Assembly: GCA_963814645.1 (NCBI GenBank)
Contig: CAWFDX010000004.1
Span: 2,232,001-2,296,000 of the forward strand
From: RYN-230 sp963814645
GTDB taxonomy: Bacteria > Actinomycetota > Actinomycetes > Streptosporangiales > Streptosporangiaceae
Reading direction: 5' to 3'
Length of the DNA: 64,000 bases
Shown here: piece after piece, positions 23,211 to 31,830 of the stretch
How positions within the stretch are numbered: position 1 is the stretch's first letter
Layout of the letters: each line of letters begins with the position of its first letter
Translations under genes and position numbers: made by a program
The notes under the pieces: model-generated
Database searches by the model: none
Seen by the model: the letters and a program-made list of their open reading frames with translations, nothing else
What the model was told of the DNA's origin: nothing

Positions 23211-25181
23211 ATGCGCTGGGATGGCCTGCGGATCGAGCCTGATGGGACACTGCGCGCCGATCAGGGTGCGCCGCCCGCCCTGTTCGAGCGCGGCGCGATC
23301 GCCCGCACGTTCGACACGCCGGGCTTTCGCGGCCAGACCTACTTCGAGGTGCACGCCAAGAGCGCGATTAACCGGGTGCCCGACGCCTCCCGCGTCCCGT
23401 TCCGCTGGACTATTAATCCCTATCGTGGATGCAGTCATGCGTGCCGGTATTGCCTGGTGGGTGAGACGCCCATCCTGATGGCCGACGGGCGCACCCGGCC
23501 GCTGGCTGACCTCCGGCCCGGTGACGAGATCTACGGCACCGAGATCTCTGGCCCGGGCCGCCGCGGCAGCGGGCGGCGCTACGTGCGGACGAAGGTGCTG
23601 GCGCACTGGCCGACGGTCAAGCCCGCGTACCGGATCACGCTGGCCGACGGCACCCAGCTAGTAGCCAGTGGTGATCACCGTTTCCTTAGCGACCGTGGTT
23701 GGAAGCACGTGACGGGCACGGAGCGTGGTCAACGCCAGCGGCCGCATCTGACCCTTAACAACAAGCTGATGGGCGTGGGCTGGTTCGCCGAACCGCCTAA
23801 GCACGATGCCGGTTACCGGCGCGGCTACCTGTGCGGCATGATCAATAGCGGCGGGCCGGCCGGGCGGCTTGATGCCCGGCGTCATGACCACGAGGCGCTT
23901 GCCCGCGTGCACCGGTTCCTGGCTGACGCCCACCCGGCATTCGTCGCACGGCTGGTCGAGTGGCCGGAAGCGGCAAGCCGGGAGTGGCGGAAAGGCTTCC
24001 TGGCCGGCGTCTTCGACGTGGCAGGCAGCTACCGTCAGCGCATCCTGCGCATCTCGAGTACGGATCCAGAAATCCTCGCCTGGCTGGACAGCAGCCTGCG
24101 CGAGCTCGGTTTTACCTTCGCAACAGCCTGTTCTGCCACGGGACTCACGGACTTCCGGCTGACCGGCGGGCTGCCAGAAGAGCTCAGGTTCTTCCTCAGC
24201 GTGGACCCCGCGATCACGCGGAAGCGGTCCATCGAGGGCACCACGATCAAGAGCCAGGCCCGGCTCCAGGTGACGGCTATTGAACCGCTCGGGCTCAACC
24301 TGCCGATGTACGACATCACTACCGGCACCGGGGACTTCATCGCCAACGGGGTGGTCAGCCACAACTGCTTCGCCCGCAATACGCACACCTATCTGGATCT
24401 GGACGCGGGGCACGACTTCGATTCGAAGATCGTGGTGAAGGTGAACGCGCCGGAGCTGGTGCGCAAGGAGCTGGCCGCGCCGAAGTGGCCGGGTGAGCAC
24501 ATCGCGATGGGCACCAACGTGGACGTGTACCAGCGTGCCGAAGGCCGGTACCAGCTGATGCCGGGCATCCTGCGCGCGCTGCTGGACGCGCGCAACCCGT
24601 ACTCCATCCTGACCAAGGGCACGCTGATCCTGCGCGACCTTGACCTGCTCACCGCGTCGGCCGAGGTCACCGACGTCGGGCTGAGCGTATCGGTGGGCTG
24701 CACCGACGAGGACCTGTGGCGCACGCTGGAGCCGGGCACACCCAGCCCGCTGCGGCGGCTCGGCGTGTGCGCCACGCTCAGCGAGCACGGGCTGCGCTGC
24801 GGCGTGCTGATGGGCCCGGTGGTGCCGTTCCTGTCCGACTCCCCGGCCCAGCTCGAAGCCACCGTGCGGCAGGTGGCCGAGGCGGGCGCCACCCACGTCA
24901 CCCCGATCGTGCTGCACCTGCGGCCGGGCGCGCGGGAGTGGTTCCTGGCCTGGCTGGCCAGGAACCACCCGGCGCTGGTCCCGCGCTACCGCGGCCTGTA
25001 CGGGTCCCGGGCCTACGCCCCCAAGGACTATCAGGAGCGGATCGCCGGGCAGGTGCGTGAGCTGGCCGAGCGCTACCAGGTCGGCCGGGGCAGCCCGCCG
25101 CCCCTCCGGCGCTGGCGCGGGCCGGCCGTGGCGCCGCGCCCGCCGGAGGCTCCGGTGGCGGAGCAGCTCACCCTGCTGTAA
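23211..25181 (+). CDS. Rv2578c-family (SPL-like) radical SAM protein interrupted by an intein
   Basis: The precursor is 656 residues. The N-terminal extein ends INPYRGCSHACRY and the C-terminal extein resumes CFARNTHTYLDLD; joining them restores the cluster-binding GCSHACRYC (Cys-x3-Cys-x2-Cys). The radical SAM barrel continues with DFDSKIVVKVNAPELVRKEL and MGTNVDVYQRAEGRYQLMPG, as in the Rv2578c group related to spore photoproduct lyase. Mature length is about 351 residues. The ATG at 23211 has TATAGT seven bases upstream and no ribosome site, so it is probably leaderless. Two SOS-box-like sites cover the promoter, suggesting a DNA-damage role. The 3' end overlaps the convergent methyltransferase by 14 bp. 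Confidence 0.92.
   Translation: MRWDGLRIEPDGTLRADQGAPPALFERGAIARTFDTPGFRGQTYFEVHAKSAINRVPDASRVPFRWTINPYRGCSHACRYCLVGETPILMADGRTRPLADLRPGDEIYGTEISGPGRRGSGRRYVRTKVLAHWPTVKPAYRITLADGTQLVASGDHRFLSDRGWKHVTGTERGQRQRPHLTLNNKLMGVGWFAEPPKHDAGYRRGYLCGMINSGGPAGRLDARRHDHEALARVHRFLADAHPAFVARLVEWPEAASREWRKGFLAGVFDVAGSYRQRILRISSTDPEILAWLDSSLRELGFTFATACSATGLTDFRLTGGLPEELRFFLSVDPAITRKRSIEGTTIKSQARLQVTAIEPLGLNLPMYDITTGTGDFIANGVVSHNCFARNTHTYLDLDAGHDFDSKIVVKVNAPELVRKELAAPKWPGEHIAMGTNVDVYQRAEGRYQLMPGILRALLDARNPYSILTKGTLILRDLDLLTASAEVTDVGLSVSVGCTDEDLWRTLEPGTPSPLRRLGVCATLSEHGLRCGVLMGPVVPFLSDSPAQLEATVRQVAEAGATHVTPIVLHLRPGAREWFLAWLARNHPALVPRYRGLYGSRAYAPKDYQERIAGQVRELAERYQVGRGSPPPLRRWRGPAVAPRPPEAPVAEQLTLL
23451..24365 (+). 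mobile_element. Intein (305 residues) inserted before the third Fe-S cysteine, with degenerate endonuclease motifs
   Basis: The intein starts at Cys81 (CLVGETPILMADGRTRPLAD, block A) and ends VVSHN, followed by extein Cys386. Block B is VASGDHRFLS, with Ser where Thr is usual, and block F is YDITTGTGDFIANG. The penultimate His, terminal Asn and +1 Cys needed for class 1 splicing are present. The middle has two LAGLIDADG-like helices, YLCGMINSGG (about 206) and FLAGVFDVAG (about 263). In both, the acidic residue at the catalytic position is replaced, so homing activity is probably lost while splicing is kept. Confidence 0.92.
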
Positions 25182-26025
25182 CGGTCAGGCCGACCCTGGT
25201 GGCGGTGAACAGGCTGAGCGTGGCGAACATCCGGCCCAGCACCGGGTTGGCCAGCGGCAGCAGCAGGTACCGGTAGCCGGGCGGCAGCTGGCGGCGCATG
25301 TCCCGGGGCGGCCGGGTGACCGTGACCGACTCGTCCAGCCGCAGGCCGAGCCGCTGCAGCGCCCGTGGGTCGTCGCACGCCCACTGCCACGGCGCGATGC
25401 GCCGCCGCTGGCCCAGCTTGTGCTGCTGCTGGAGCATCCGCTGCGGGTAGGTGTCCAGCGCGAGACGCGCGCCGGGGAACCGCGCCGCGAGCCGGGCCAG
25501 CGTGGCGGTTACGTCCTGCTCCGGCAGGTAGACCAGCACTCCCTCGGTGACGAAGAAGTACGGCCCGGGGCTGTCCGCCACGGCCCCCAGCCACTCGTCA
25601 CTGAGCACCGAGGCGGGGACCATCCGGCGGCGGCTGGTGTCGGTGAAGTACCGGCCGCGCAGCGCGATCGCGTCCGGCAGGTCCAGGTCGATCCAGTGCA
25701 CCTGGCCGTTGTCCACCCGGTCGAACCGGGTGTTCAGGCCGGTGCCCAGCTCCACCACGGTGCCGGCCGGGTGCTCAGCCAGGAACTGGCGCACCCAGAA
25801 GTCGTAGATCGCGGTGCGCAGCACCATCACCCAGCCGCCGAACCCGCGCTCGTACTTGGCCGCGTCGACCTCGATCGAGGCGATCAGCTCGGCCGCCCTG
25901 GGGTCGTGCAGCACCGGCCGCTTCCGCCGGGTCTCCCGGGCCCGCGCGGCCAGCGGGATGAACAGCGTCTGCTGCACCGCGCCGAGCTGGGTGTCCGCCT
26001 GGCCAGCCGTGTTTTCGCTCGTCAT
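25168..26025 (-). CDS. Class I SAM-dependent methyltransferase (leucine carboxyl methyltransferase-like)
   Basis: This 285-residue protein belongs to the PPM1/LCMT-like group. The SAM site is VVELGTGLNTRFDRVD, then VHWIDLDLPDAIALR gives the acidic residue for the ribose, and PYFFVTEGVLVYLPEQDV follows as the family's motif after the fourth strand. Actinobacterial relatives make polyketide, cyanobactin-like or other small-molecule O-methylations, but many are uncharacterised. A GGAGAG site sits next to the ATG. The gene stands alone on the minus strand with a 14-bp tail overlap with the radical SAM gene. Confidence 0.87.
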   Translation of the reverse strand: MTSENTAGQADTQLGAVQQTLFIPLAARARETRRKRPVLHDPRAAELIASIEVDAAKYERGFGGWVMVLRTAIYDFWVRQFLAEHPAGTVVELGTGLNTRFDRVDNGQVHWIDLDLPDAIALRGRYFTDTSRRRMVPASVLSDEWLGAVADSPGPYFFVTEGVLVYLPEQDVTATLARLAARFPGARLALDTYPQRMLQQQHKLGQRRRIAPWQWACDDPRALQRLGLRLDESVTVTRPPRDMRRQLPPGYRYLLLPLANPVLGRMFATLSLFTATRVGLTVTAG

Positions 26026-26071
26026 CTCTCCAACCCCGTTGCTTCTTGCTGTTATCAGAGCCCGCCGAGGG

Positions 26072-26695
26072 TCAGCTGCCCAGCAGCCAGCCGTTCGCGC
26101 TGGCCAGCCGGACCGCCTCGGCCCGGGTCCGCGCCCCGGTCTTGCCGATGGCCGCGGACAGGTGGTTGCGCACCGTGCCCTCGGACAGGTACAGCGCGGC
26201 GGCGATGTCCGCCACCGTGCCGCCGTCCCGGGCGGTGCGCAGTACCTCGGTCTCCCGCGGGGTGAGCGGGCTGTCCCCGGCGGCCAGCGTCTCCGCGGCC
26301 AGGCTCGGGTCCACCACGCGCAGCCCGGAGGCCACCCGGCGGACCGCGTCCGCGAGCTGCCGGGCCGGGGTGTCCTTGACCACGAAGCCGCTGGCCCCGG
26401 CGGCCATCGCCCGGCGCAGGTAGCCGGGGCGGCCGAACGTGGTCACCACCAGCACCCGGCAGGACGGCAGCGCCGCGCGCAGCTTGCTGGTGGCGGTGAT
26501 GCCGTCCAGGCCGGGCATCTCCACGTCGAGCAGCGCGACGTCGGGGCGGGTGCGCCGGGCCTCAGGCAGCACGTCGTCGCCCCGGCCTACCTCGGCCACT
26601 ACTTCCAGGTCGGGTTCCAGCGCGAGCAGCGCGGCCAGCGCGCCGCGGACCAGGGCCTGGTCGTCCGCGAGGAGCAGCCGGATCGGTGTGGTCAC
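26072..26695 (-). CDS. NarL/FixJ-type response regulator
   Basis: This 207-residue regulator has a receiver domain (RLLLADDQALVRGALAALLA, phosphoacceptor Asp in VALLDVEMPGLDG at about 54, Thr in VLVVTTFGR, Lys in VVKDTPARQ) and a LuxR-type helix-turn-helix (LTPRETEVLRTARDGGTVAD, LSEGTVRNHLSAAIGKTGA). It starts eight bases after the stop of the cognate sensor kinase gene, so they are one operon and a pair. Its target promoters are not visible nearby. An ABC exporter is the commonest partner for this kind of pair, but none adjoins. Confidence 0.94.
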   Translation of the reverse strand: MTTPIRLLLADDQALVRGALAALLALEPDLEVVAEVGRGDDVLPEARRTRPDVALLDVEMPGLDGITATSKLRAALPSCRVLVVTTFGRPGYLRRAMAAGASGFVVKDTPARQLADAVRRVASGLRVVDPSLAAETLAAGDSPLTPRETEVLRTARDGGTVADIAAALYLSEGTVRNHLSAAIGKTGARTRAEAVRLASANGWLLGS

Positions 26696-26702
26696 GGCGC
26701 GA

Positions 26703-28100
26703 TCATGTCATCCGCACCCGGAGGGCGAAGCCACCCAGCGCGGACCGGGCTACGCCGATGGTGGCGCCCGCGGCCGCGGCCCGCTCGCGCAGTCCGTTCA
26801 GCCCGTGCCCGGACGGGAGCGGGTCTGGGCCGGCGTCCAGGTCCGCGCCCGGCACCGCCGCTGCGCGCGGGCACTGCCCCGGGCCGGTGCCGTCGTCGCT
26901 GATCTCCACCTCGTCCGGGCTGACCCGGATGAGGCAGCGGGTGGCGCCGCTGTGCCGGATGACGTTGGTCACACCCTCGCGGACGGCCCAGCCGAACAGT
27001 TCCTGGCGCAGCCGCGGGATCCCGCTGATGTCGTGGTCCGGCAGGTCGGCTTCGATGCCGGCGGCGGCCAGCGCGGTGCGCGCGCTGGCCAGTTCGCCAT
27101 CCAGGGTCACCTCGCGGTAGCCGCCCGCCGCGGCCCGCACGTCGGCCAGCGCCTGCCGGGCGATCCGCTCCACGTCGCCGATCTCGGCCTCGGCCCGCGC
27201 CGGGTCCAGGCTGGCCAGCCGCCCGGCCAGCTCGGCCTTGACCGCCACCACGGTCAGCGAGTGGCCCAGGATGTCGTGCAGGTCGCGGGCGAACCGGTTG
27301 CGCTCGTCGGCCAGGGCCAGCCGGGTCAGCTCGTTGCGGGCGGCGGCCAGCTGCATGTTGCGCTGGATGAGCTGGGTCACGCCGAACGCGGCCAGCGCCG
27401 AGACGAGGATCTGGAAGGCCAGCGACCCGTCCGGCTGCCAGCCACGCATGGCGGGCACGGCCAGCGACGCGACGACGGCCGCCACCGCCACGGCCCAGCC
27501 GAACCGCGCGGGCAGCAGGAACACGGCCATCACGGCCAGGAAGATGAGCAGTACCGAGGCGTCCCCGCCGATGCTGTAGTAACCGAACCCGACGAGCGCG
27601 GCCTCAGCGGCCAGCGCGGCCGCCGCAAAGGTGCGCGGCACGTGCCGGTCGGCCCGCCGCCGGGACAGGGCGAACGTCACAATGAATATCGCGCCGAACG
27701 CGATCAGCGTGCCCAGCCCGAGGTAGCGGCGCACCGGGTCAGGCTGGTCCCACGCGGTGCTGGCCGGCTGGGACAGGTAGACCAGCCAGATCGCGGCGAA
27801 CACCCAGCCGAACCGGCGCCACCGGGAGGCGGGCATCAGGCCATCAAGCGCCGGGTCCGCCTCGGCGGGACCGGTGCGGTCCCCGGCCACGGCCCGCCAC
27901 CGGGCGGGGGCCTGGGTCATGGCCCGGAACCGGGCCAGCCACCGGCCCGGCCGGCCGCCCATCCCCGTCCCGCCGGGCGCGGCCTGGTCACGAAGCAGCA
28001 CATAGGACGAGTCTGCTCGATCGGCGCGCTCTGGGCCACCTGGCCGGTCTCCGGCGCCGGCGCGTGCCGGCGCCCCCGCGGTCAGCATCGCGTCGGACAT
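26703..28100 (-). CDS. Sensor histidine kinase of the NarX/DesK type
   Basis: This 465-residue kinase has an N-terminal cytoplasmic segment of about 130 residues with low-complexity composition, five to six membrane helices (about 140-255), then a HisKA_3 dimerisation helix ERNRFARDLHDILGHSLTVV, whose His accepts phosphate (near residue 275). A HATPase domain follows, with the N-box-like region WAVREGVTNVIRHSGA and the G-box VEISDDGTGPG plus GHGLNGLRERAAAAG. It faces the response regulator gene directly downstream. The lack of a sizeable extracellular domain suggests intramembrane sensing, as in DesK or LiaS kinases. Confidence 0.92.
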   Translation of the reverse strand: MSDAMLTAGAPARAGAGDRPGGPERADRADSSYVLLRDQAAPGGTGMGGRPGRWLARFRAMTQAPARWRAVAGDRTGPAEADPALDGLMPASRWRRFGWVFAAIWLVYLSQPASTAWDQPDPVRRYLGLGTLIAFGAIFIVTFALSRRRADRHVPRTFAAAALAAEAALVGFGYYSIGGDASVLLIFLAVMAVFLLPARFGWAVAVAAVVASLAVPAMRGWQPDGSLAFQILVSALAAFGVTQLIQRNMQLAAARNELTRLALADERNRFARDLHDILGHSLTVVAVKAELAGRLASLDPARAEAEIGDVERIARQALADVRAAAGGYREVTLDGELASARTALAAAGIEADLPDHDISGIPRLRQELFGWAVREGVTNVIRHSGATRCLIRVSPDEVEISDDGTGPGQCPRAAAVPGADLDAGPDPLPSGHGLNGLRERAAAAGATIGVARSALGGFALRVRMT

Positions 28101-28217
28101 ACCCCGATCCTGCCCGCTGACCGGCGGTCAGACCGCTGCTGTGCGTCACCGGCCACCCATGACAGATGTCATGGGATCCAGACGCCCCACGAGATGATCA
28201 ATGAGGAGGCGGTCCAC

Positions 28218-28652
28218 CTAGTGCATCACGCGGTCGCCAGTCGCGGCTGGCTGCAGCACGACGGGGAGGCCGGCCGCGGCCCAGGCCTGGAAGCCGCCGG
28301 CCAGGTCGGTCGCCGCGGCCAGGCCGAGGTCCTGCAGCGAGGCCGCGGCCAGGCTGGACGTGTAGCCCTGTGAGCACATCACGATGACCGGCAGGTCGTA
28401 CCGGCCAGCCTCGGGCAGCCGCGCCCCGGAGGCTGGGTCGAGCCGCCACTCCAGCACGTTGCGCTCGATGACCAGGGCGCCCGGCACCTCGCCCTCGGCG
28501 GCCCGCTGCGCGGCGGGCCGGATATCCACCAGCAGTGCCCCGGCCCGCAGCGCGGCCTGCGCCTGCTCCGGCCCGACCCGGTCCAGCCGGGCCCGGGCCG
28601 CGCCGAGCAGCTCGTCGATCGTGCGTGCACCCGGCGGCTTGTGCTCGCTCAC
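28218..28652 (-). CDS. Rhodanese-like sulfurtransferase
   Basis: This 144-residue single rhodanese domain has the active-site loop VIVMCSQGYTSS, with the persulfide-forming Cys in CSQGYTS. The structural motifs LLVDIRPAAQRAAEGEVPGALVIER (read as the CH2A-type strand-helix) and DLAGGFQAWAAAGLPV also match. The GTG at 28652 overlaps the stop of the cysteine dioxygenase gene by four bases, giving a tight two-gene operon. The enzyme likely handles sulfane sulfur or sulfite-forming steps arising from cysteine oxidation. Confidence 0.88.
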   Translation of the reverse strand: MSEHKPPGARTIDELLGAARARLDRVGPEQAQAALRAGALLVDIRPAAQRAAEGEVPGALVIERNVLEWRLDPASGARLPEAGRYDLPVIVMCSQGYTSSLAAASLQDLGLAAATDLAGGFQAWAAAGLPVVLQPAATGDRVMH

Positions 28653-29137
28653 CAGCGCTCCCCTGCCGTCTCCACGGTGGCCAGCACCAGGCCGCCACTG
28701 GTCAGTTCGTAGCGCCGCATCCCGGCCAGCGGCGGGGAGTAGGCGTGGATGCTCACGGCCGGCCCGGCGGAATCGTTCACCACCTCGTGCACATGAGCCG
28801 GTCCGAACGACCGTACCCGGCCGGCCGCGAAGTCGGCACCAGTCGGCATCCCGGTCCCCCGGCCCCCGGCCGTGGTGTACTCGCGCAACTCGCCCTGCAC
28901 CACCGCGAACGCCCCCGCAGACCCACAGTGATCGTGGAACCCAGTGCGCTGCCCGGGCAGCCAGCTGAGCAGCCAGACCTCGTGGTTGTCGCCCTGTTCC
29001 AGCCGCTGGTACCACCGCTCGTCCTGGTCATACCGGACCTGGCCGGTCCAGTCATGCCGGGCCGCGGCGGCCTGGGCCAGCACGGCCAGCCGGGATGGGC
29101 TCAGCCGCTGGCGGACTCCGTTGTTCGCGAGAAGCAT
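28649..29137 (-). CDS. Cysteine dioxygenase-type thiol dioxygenase (cupin)
   Basis: This 162-residue cupin belongs to the cysteine dioxygenase type I family. The iron ligands are the two histidines of GFHDHCGSAGAF and the later His in GPAHVHEVVND. EVWLLSWLPGQRTGFHDH matches the family strand before the metal. It would oxidise cysteine or a related thiol to the sulfinate with O2. The stop overlaps the rhodanese gene start, so sulfur oxidation and persulfide handling are made together. Its promoter region has TATAAC in the short imperfect repeat CCTAT-N7-ATAGG about 20 bases upstream of the ATG. Confidence 0.9.
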   Translation of the reverse strand: MLLANNGVRQRLSPSRLAVLAQAAAARHDWTGQVRYDQDERWYQRLEQGDNHEVWLLSWLPGQRTGFHDHCGSAGAFAVVQGELREYTTAGGRGTGMPTGADFAAGRVRSFGPAHVHEVVNDSAGPAVSIHAYSPPLAGMRRYELTSGGLVLATVETAGERW

Positions 29138-29150
29138 CCTAGTTGTCCTA

Positions 29151-29167
29151 TCGTTATAATAGGCAAT
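29151..29167 (-). promoter_or_regulatory. Inverted repeat with -10-like TATAAC upstream of the cysteine dioxygenase
   Basis: On the minus strand CCTATTATAACGATAGG has 5-bp arms CCTAT/ATAGG around TTATAAC. TATAAC is a near-consensus -10 box. A regulator binding here would block the cysteine dioxygenase-rhodanese promoter. No candidate regulator is adjacent. Confidence 0.4.
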
Positions 29168-29630
29168 TGGCTTACGCAGAGGTTAGCACGCCCTAGCCGG
29201 GGCGCCCGGCGGAACACACCATCACGTCAGCCCGGCCGCGAAACCAGTCCAGGATCCGGCGTCAGCGCCAGCCCCAGCGGCCGGAAACACGTTTGCCGCC
29301 GGGTGCGCCCGGCTGTAACACTGGCCGCAGGGCGCACGGGGACTGGCGCCCGGACCGGCGGCCCGCCAGGCTGGCCGGCCCGGCAGGACCGGCCGCCCTG
29401 GCGGCGTGGTCCCGGGGTGACGCCGCTGGCCAGCGGCGATAGGGGAATGTTCTGCAGGGAGCAGCCGGCTCCGGCGCGTCAGCCGCACCAATCCGGGGCC
29501 AGCCACGCGAAGGCAGCCAAATTCACGCAACACTCGCGATATGACTTGACATCACCGGCAAACGCGATACATCGTGTACGCGGTGCCGGCCGGACCGGCC
29601 GGCGGCACCGGCATCGCTCGGGAGGACTCT
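29168..29630. other. Long intergenic region between divergent genes
   Basis: About 460 bp lie between the cysteine dioxygenase promoter and the MMPL gene. I see no credible coding frame (a 103-codon minus-strand frame has non-protein-like composition), several GC-rich inverted stretches (for example around 29340-29430) and an AT-richer tail. TTGACA at 29547-29552 is a plausible -35 box for the MMPL gene. No riboswitch consensus was recognised. Confidence 0.5.
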
Positions 29631-31775
29631 GTGGCCACGGGGGCAACCAGCACAGGACCAGGCGGTACGGGGAAGACCAGCTGGGGCCGCCGGATCGCGG
29701 CCCTGCCCAGCGGGCGGCGGACCAAGTGGGCGGTGCTCGTCTTCTGGCTGATCGTGATCGCCCTGCTCGGCTCGCTGGCCGGGAAGCTGATGGGCGCGGA
29801 GAAGAACGACGCCTCCGCCTACCTGCCGGCCTCGGCCGAGTCCACTCAGGCGCTCAACCTGCTGGACCACTTCACGGCCAAGAACCTGAACCCGGCCGTG
29901 GTGGTCTACGTGCGGCCGTCCGGCCTGACTCACGCCGACCTGGCCAAGGTGACTCGCGACGCCCGCACATTCGCCGCGCTGCCGCACGCCGGCCAGGTCA
30001 TCGGCCCGGTGCCAGCCAAGGACGGCCAGGCCGCGGAAATCCTCATCGAGGCGCACCTCGGCTACAGCAACGCGATCACCAACTTCGTGAACAAGCTGAA
30101 CAGCGTGGCCGGATCCGGCGACCCCGGGCTGCACGCCTACGTGACCGGCCCGGCGGCCAGCGCGGCCGACTCAGTCAAGATCTTCAAAGGCATCGACTCC
30201 ACGCTGCTGTACGCGACGCTGGCCGTGGTCATCGTGCTGCTGCTGCTCACCTACCGCAGCCCGGTCCTCTGGCTGCTGCCGATCATCTCGGCCGGGGTGG
30301 CGCTGGCTACCGCCGAAGCGTTCATCTACCTGCTCATCCAGCACGCCGGCCTGGTCGTGAACGGGCAGAGCGCGGGCATCCTGGTCGTCCTGGTGCTGGG
30401 CGCGTCCACCGACTACGCGCTGCTGCTGGTGGCCCGGTACCGGGAGGAACTACGCCGGCATGAGGACCGGCACGAGGCCATGGCCATCGCCATGCGCCGG
30501 GCCGGGCCGGCCATCATCGCCAGCGGGCTGACCGTCGTCGCCGCCATGCTGTGCCTGCTGGCCGCGGACTCGGCGGACATCTCCGGGCTGGGCCCGGTGG
30601 CCGCGATCGGCATCGCGGTCGGGCTGCTGGCCATGATCACGCTGCTGCCCGCGCTACTGGTGATCACCGGCCGCTGGGTGTTCTGGCCCTACAAGCCGCG
30701 GTACGGCTCGCCCGACCCGACCTCGCGCGGCCCGTGGGCCCGGATCGGCCAGCGGATCGCCAGGCGGCCCCGGTCGATCTGGATTCTCACCGCGGTGATC
30801 CTGGCCGTGTTCTCACTCGGCCTGATCGGCTTCCGGTTCGGCACGCTGACCCAGGCCCAGTCCTATCGCGGCACGCCGAGCGCGGTCGCGGGTGAGAAGG
30901 TGCTGGCCGCGCACTTCCCGGCCGGTTCCGGCCAGCCGGTGCAGGTGATCGGCAAGGCCACCGCGGTCGCGCCGCTGCGCGCCGCGCTAGCCAGCACGAA
31001 AGGCATCGCCTCGGTCAGCCCGCCGGTAGTGCGGGACGGGCTGGTGCTGGTCCAGGGCACGCTGGCGGTGCCGCCGGACAGCCAGGCCGCGTACGCCACG
31101 GTCAACCGGGTGCGCGACGCGGTGCACGCGGTGCCCGGCGCGGACGCCAAGGTCGGCGGGGCCACCGCGATCAACCTCGACGTGGAGAACTACGCCATCC
31201 GGGACCGCAACGTCATCATCCCGCTGGTGCTGGTCGTGGTGCTGATCATCCTGGCCCTGCTGCTCCGGGCGGTGGTCGCGCCGCTGCTGCTGATCGGCAC
31301 CGTGATCCTGTCCTACTTCGGCTCGCTCGGCATCTCGGCGGTGTTCTTCAAGCACGTCTTCGGGTTCGCCGGCGCGGACAACTCGATGCCGCTGTTCGCG
31401 TTCGTGTTCCTGGTCGCGCTGGGCATCGACTACAACATTTTCCTGATGACCCGGGTCCGCGAGGAGACGATCAAATCCGGTACGCACCGCGGCATGCTGT
31501 CCGGCCTGGCCGCCACCGGAGGGGTGATTACCTCGGCCGGGCTAATCCTCGCGGGCACATTCGCCACGCTCGGCACGCTGCCGCTGGTCATCCTCACCGA
31601 GATCGGCTTCACCGTGGCCCTGGGCGTGCTGCTGGACACCCTCATCGTCCGGTCTGTCCTGGTCACGGCGCTGACCCTGGACGTCGGACGGCACATGTGG
31701 TGGCCGAGCAGGCTGGCCCGGCGCCGGGCCGAGGAGTCGGTCACCCCACCCGTGCAGCTCACCCAGGCCCAGTGA
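29631..31775 (+). CDS. MMPL/RND-family transporter
   Basis: This 714-residue membrane protein has two halves, each with one helix, a large extracellular loop and a five-helix bundle. Landmarks are the first helix LVFWLIVIALLGSLAGKLMG, LVVLVLGASTDYALLLVARYREEL (helix 4-5 with the Asp-Tyr of the proton path) and, in the second half, FLVALGIDYNIFLMTRVREE. These G-x-x-x-D-Y motifs are diagnostic of MMPL proteins. Actinobacterial members export lipids, siderophores or drugs. GTG at 29631 is preceded by GGGAGGA; upstream codons look non-coding. No lipid-synthesis gene adjoins. Confidence 0.9.
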   Translation: MATGATSTGPGGTGKTSWGRRIAALPSGRRTKWAVLVFWLIVIALLGSLAGKLMGAEKNDASAYLPASAESTQALNLLDHFTAKNLNPAVVVYVRPSGLTHADLAKVTRDARTFAALPHAGQVIGPVPAKDGQAAEILIEAHLGYSNAITNFVNKLNSVAGSGDPGLHAYVTGPAASAADSVKIFKGIDSTLLYATLAVVIVLLLLTYRSPVLWLLPIISAGVALATAEAFIYLLIQHAGLVVNGQSAGILVVLVLGASTDYALLLVARYREELRRHEDRHEAMAIAMRRAGPAIIASGLTVVAAMLCLLAADSADISGLGPVAAIGIAVGLLAMITLLPALLVITGRWVFWPYKPRYGSPDPTSRGPWARIGQRIARRPRSIWILTAVILAVFSLGLIGFRFGTLTQAQSYRGTPSAVAGEKVLAAHFPAGSGQPVQVIGKATAVAPLRAALASTKGIASVSPPVVRDGLVLVQGTLAVPPDSQAAYATVNRVRDAVHAVPGADAKVGGATAINLDVENYAIRDRNVIIPLVLVVVLIILALLLRAVVAPLLLIGTVILSYFGSLGISAVFFKHVFGFAGADNSMPLFAFVFLVALGIDYNIFLMTRVREETIKSGTHRGMLSGLAATGGVITSAGLILAGTFATLGTLPLVILTEIGFTVALGVLLDTLIVRSVLVTALTLDVGRHMWWPSRLARRRAEESVTPPVQLTQAQ

Positions 31776-31830
31776 CACCTACTCCCCCCGCGGCCAGCGC
31801 TGCCGTTGCTTCCTCGTACAGTTGAATCCC

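Noticed and set aside
29222..29533. 103-codon minus-strand frame in the gap before the MMPL gene
   Set aside because: No ribosome site, Pro/Arg/Gly-rich low-complexity product, no family resemblance.
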